DNA from: Liolophura sinensis
Lineage: Eukaryota; Mollusca; Polyplacophora; Chitonida; Chitonidae
Reading direction: 5' to 3'
Assembly: GCF_032854445.1 (NCBI RefSeq)
Contig: NC_088295.1
Coordinates: forward strand, 15,673,385-15,737,384
DNA: 64,000 bases
The notes beneath the pieces were generated by a model that did no database searches, was not told the origin of the DNA, and saw nothing but the letters and a program-made list of their open reading frames with translations. Position numbers and translations under genes: made by a program. Positions 61,187-64,000 of the stretch are shown here, piece by piece (the stretch's first letter is position 1; each line of letters starts with the position of its first letter).

Positions 61187-63683
61187 GTAGATGGGCGACA
61201 GAAGCCATCTATCAGTTTGTAGTGATCTCGTGTGGTTACTTTAGTGCAGCATTAGTGAGGTACTATATGCCAGTTGTATGTAACAGTATTTGTTGTGAAT
61301 GAATTCAGCTCTTTCAGCGATATGCTCAGTCAACCCAAGAAACATAGCTTAACGTGTTCTACTGCTGGTATAACAATCAATTAATGACCTTGTCTGGACC
61401 CTTTGCGTTTTACCGATTGGAATCCTTTATTGCAAAATAGTTCCCTTTGTGCATTCCCAAACGGGAGTTTACAGTTCTACTAAGTATAGGTGCTTTGCAA
61501 ATATCCAGGGGTATTTGTTTGTAAACATTAACGTTAGCTGTAAGTAATATTCATGTTTTTTACTAGTATTATGGATGTTAGCTTTATGGAAAAAATCGGT
61601 GTGCCGAGAGTTACCATGCATCTATACCTTTGGAAAGTTACTGGCGAACTATCCCACACGCAAAATACAGGCTTCAACTCCTTACTGGTGAAAAACAAGT
61701 AGAAGATTGCCCTCGCCAGTTTATTGTCACAAAGCCCAAATGACGAAGACCAAGAGCGGGGGATAAAGAAATTCCCAGTCCAAGGCCGGGATTGAACCTA
61801 CATTTCGTCTCGAGTCGTGGACCTCACCATTCAGAGTCTTTCTCTCCTATTGTAGTAAAGACAAAATCTAACATAAAAATGAGCATTTGAAGAAAGCTCT
61901 TTGATGTGCGTTACTTAATTGAGGCAGTCATTCGGTGTTTATATCTTCTCTTTTTCAAAGACCAGGCTGTGTCTTGCAGGTCCGTGGTGCATTGAACATA
62001 ATCATCTCTTTGGAATTGGTTGTATCTTAAAGGAATGACTATGCCCACACTGCCGGCAGTCAGGGGTCATGCATGAAACTCAGATCAGATCCAAAGCTTG
62101 CAGTAACCGATCTATGATCACCTTGTGGTGGGGCGTCCTAGTACAAGGGGAATACCTGAGGTTCACTCGCGAGTCTCGTCTGTCCTAAGATGAGTGCCAA
62201 TCCGTCCTCGTTTTGCTTGGAACTTATGAGAAGTCCTCTTACGGTTTCCATTCTGGGCGGTCCTTCCTTGGATTAGATTAGGTTAGTTTTCATGAGCTCA
62301 TTTACATAGCCAAGTGTGGGACAGATGTTATTTAAACGTAATCGTAGTCACAACATGTCATTTACCTGCAGAGTTTGTTTCAAAGAGTATTTCGTTGTTA
62401 CGCTTGTTGAAATATACATCAATTCAAGGGAAGTAACTTTAGAGACACTATAGACAAGATTACATGCCTGTATAGATCTTCCTACACCTCGATTTTCACA
62501 GACCTAAGAGGCTAGCTGTATGTACCCTTCCGCTGTTCACACGTTCGCGTGCTATTATGGAAAGCCTAGACAACAGTGTTATTCTTAATTTTCTCTTATA
62601 TAATACACAGACGTGTGTATTGCAAAGTTTGTTCCACATAATGAAAACACTGACGATTGTGATTCTGTGGTTGAAGAAATTGTATTCTCAAAAAGTAATA
62701 TGTTAATTTTAACAGATGTATTCTGCCACAGCACTGTGTTAACTATATAGCACAAAGATTGTATTAAATCAACACAAAGATTGTATTAGGCCAAAAAAAT
62801 ATGACAGCATTATATCATACCACAACACATTTTAGCATCATTCAGACAACAGACTTCCTGTTAAAACAGATTATTTTTTGTAGGCTGTAAAGTTTTAATT
62901 ATTATCCTGGAGGGTAACCACGTATAGACTGACTGAGTATTGTGTATACAAAAGGGCAAAGGAGCGAATTCCTACGCTGGGTGTTGCTAACTGTGTTGTT
63001 AAGCTCTGCGTGTCTATTAACACCCGGTCAATGTGGTTATGCTAAACAATGTGTCCCTCACCTTGACCACTGGTCAATTCCCATTATTTGATCAGGAACA
63101 AGCTGGGATTAGACCAACCCTTGTGTATTTTGCCGTATGGTGAAGTGGTCTGTTGTTTGTCCCCCGAGGCTTTCGTTGTCTTGTTTTACCTTATCTTCAC
63201 CGCTAGTGTTGACTTAAACACGTATTTACATATTGAGACTGGACAGTTCTAGACTTCCGTCGCTTTTATAAATCACGATGTTTTCATTTCATTATCTGCT
63301 CGACAAATTATAGAAGTAAAAGAAACTTGTGACAGATGTGAAATGCTGGCCAGGTGTGCTAAGCTCAAATCAAAACCGTTAGTCTGGATGGGTCACCATA
63401 CAAAGAGATAGGGCATTTTCACCGTTATCGTATACACAGTCATTCCACGCCTAACTATGGAACGGAACAATTCTTTCGTTGGCTGAAGGAATTCCTTAGC
63501 AAAAAAGACGCTATAATAAGATGATTTGCTTTAATGGTGAACTATCATATCATCATGAAAACACAAGCTACATGTAATGTGAAAATCTTCAGGTGCAAAT
63601 GTCACAGTCTACGATAGTTACAAATGTATAGCTAATCCAGGTACAGACGAGTTCCAACGAGCCAGAAGTTGCAGAATGGAGAT
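61187..63683. other. Right-end intergenic, AACACA island only
   Basis: A possible degenerate tRNA-like patch ('ggccgggattgaacctaca') lies at about 61782. Otherwise nothing recognised. Confidence 0.35.
62630..62870. repeat. Second AACACA/TGTGTT motif island
   Basis: 'cactgtgttaac', 'aacacaaagattgtatta' (twice) and 'caacacatttt' in an AT-rich block, similar to 24425-24765. Confidence 0.35.
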
Positions 63684-63935
63684 TCAAAATGTCGGTACAG
63701 CAGGTGGAAGTAATATCAAATATATATGATTAATTAAGAGACTTCGGAAAGAGAAGCGTTCCAACTCCGCCCAGAAATTTATTTCTTCACTATAATAACA
63801 AATACCGACAGGATTCTGTCGACGAGTGTTTATTAGTTCACAGTAAGTTTTCATGAACTCGTTCTCTTCGGGGTTTAGATCCCAATCGCTGGCGGTCGTT
63901 GCGATTCCCAGCCGAACAATGAGGCAACGTACGAG
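63684..63935 (-). other. Possible exon or ORF of an unrecognised protein at the window edge
   Basis: An open frame of 83 codons runs from a possible acceptor (CCAATGACAG) to TGA. It includes SDWDLNPEENEFMKTYCELI and NPVGICYYSEEINFWAELE. The acidic and aromatic mix looks protein-like, but there is no recognisable domain. The window ends 65 bp upstream, so no neighbouring exon can be checked. Chance is a real alternative. Confidence 0.2.
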
Positions 63936-64000
63936 CTGTCATTGGAGGTAGTTATGTGTGATTTGTGTAAGTAAGTACGAAAACCTCCATTCATCTTACC

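Overview
This is eukaryotic DNA, AT-rich and gene-poor, from a marine invertebrate and most likely a mollusc. Two lines of evidence point there. First, it carries two temptin-family genes; temptin is the water-borne attraction pheromone component known from Aplysia. Second, at least 22 copies of a tRNA-derived SINE occur in both orientations. Its 3' body is familiar from molluscan genomes: a 'gtataagtgaaatattc' core, then 'caccaatcaaataaataaa'. I cannot fix the class or species. The genes have short exons (75-186 bp), GT/AG introns and signal-peptide first exons. None looks prokaryotic or viral.

Four multi-exon genes can be supported, all on the minus strand and all encoding secreted proteins. 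At the left are two temptin-like genes: temptin-1 (exons 1670-1855 and 1361-1514, third exon not found) and temptin-2 (exons 10581-10763, 8945-9095 and 8443-8528, complete at 139 codons). To the right are two ependymin-related (EPDR) genes: EPDR-1 (five exons, 46690-46830 down to 40152-40249, last exon not found) and EPDR-2 (six exons, 57049-57207 down to 52073-52147, complete at 232 codons). Within each pair the exon phases agree and exon lengths match to within 3 bp, except EPDR first exons (141 and 159 bp). They are therefore old tandem duplicates. Both families are secreted, and both include members reported as water-borne signals in marine animals. Their linkage is the most interesting biological lead here.

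The middle (about 12-39 kb) is an intergenic desert built from tandem repeats: a ~97-bp array at 12.4 kb, 45-bp at 13.2 kb, 93-bp at 17.8 kb, an irregular array at 26.3-27.1 kb, a degenerate array split by a SINE at 32.2-32.8 kb, 46-bp at 34.4-35.6 kb and 60-bp at 37.4-38.6 kb. These arrays produce long open frames in several frames and on both strands. I treat those as repeat artefacts.

Other content includes a truncated mariner-like transposon head at 8.07-8.33 kb, a broken RecQ-type helicase fragment inside EPDR-2 intron 1 (55.9-56.2 kb), several further SINE or dispersed-repeat families, and two weak candidate exons from unidentified genes (21316-21451 and 63684-63935, minus). The rest shows nothing I can name.
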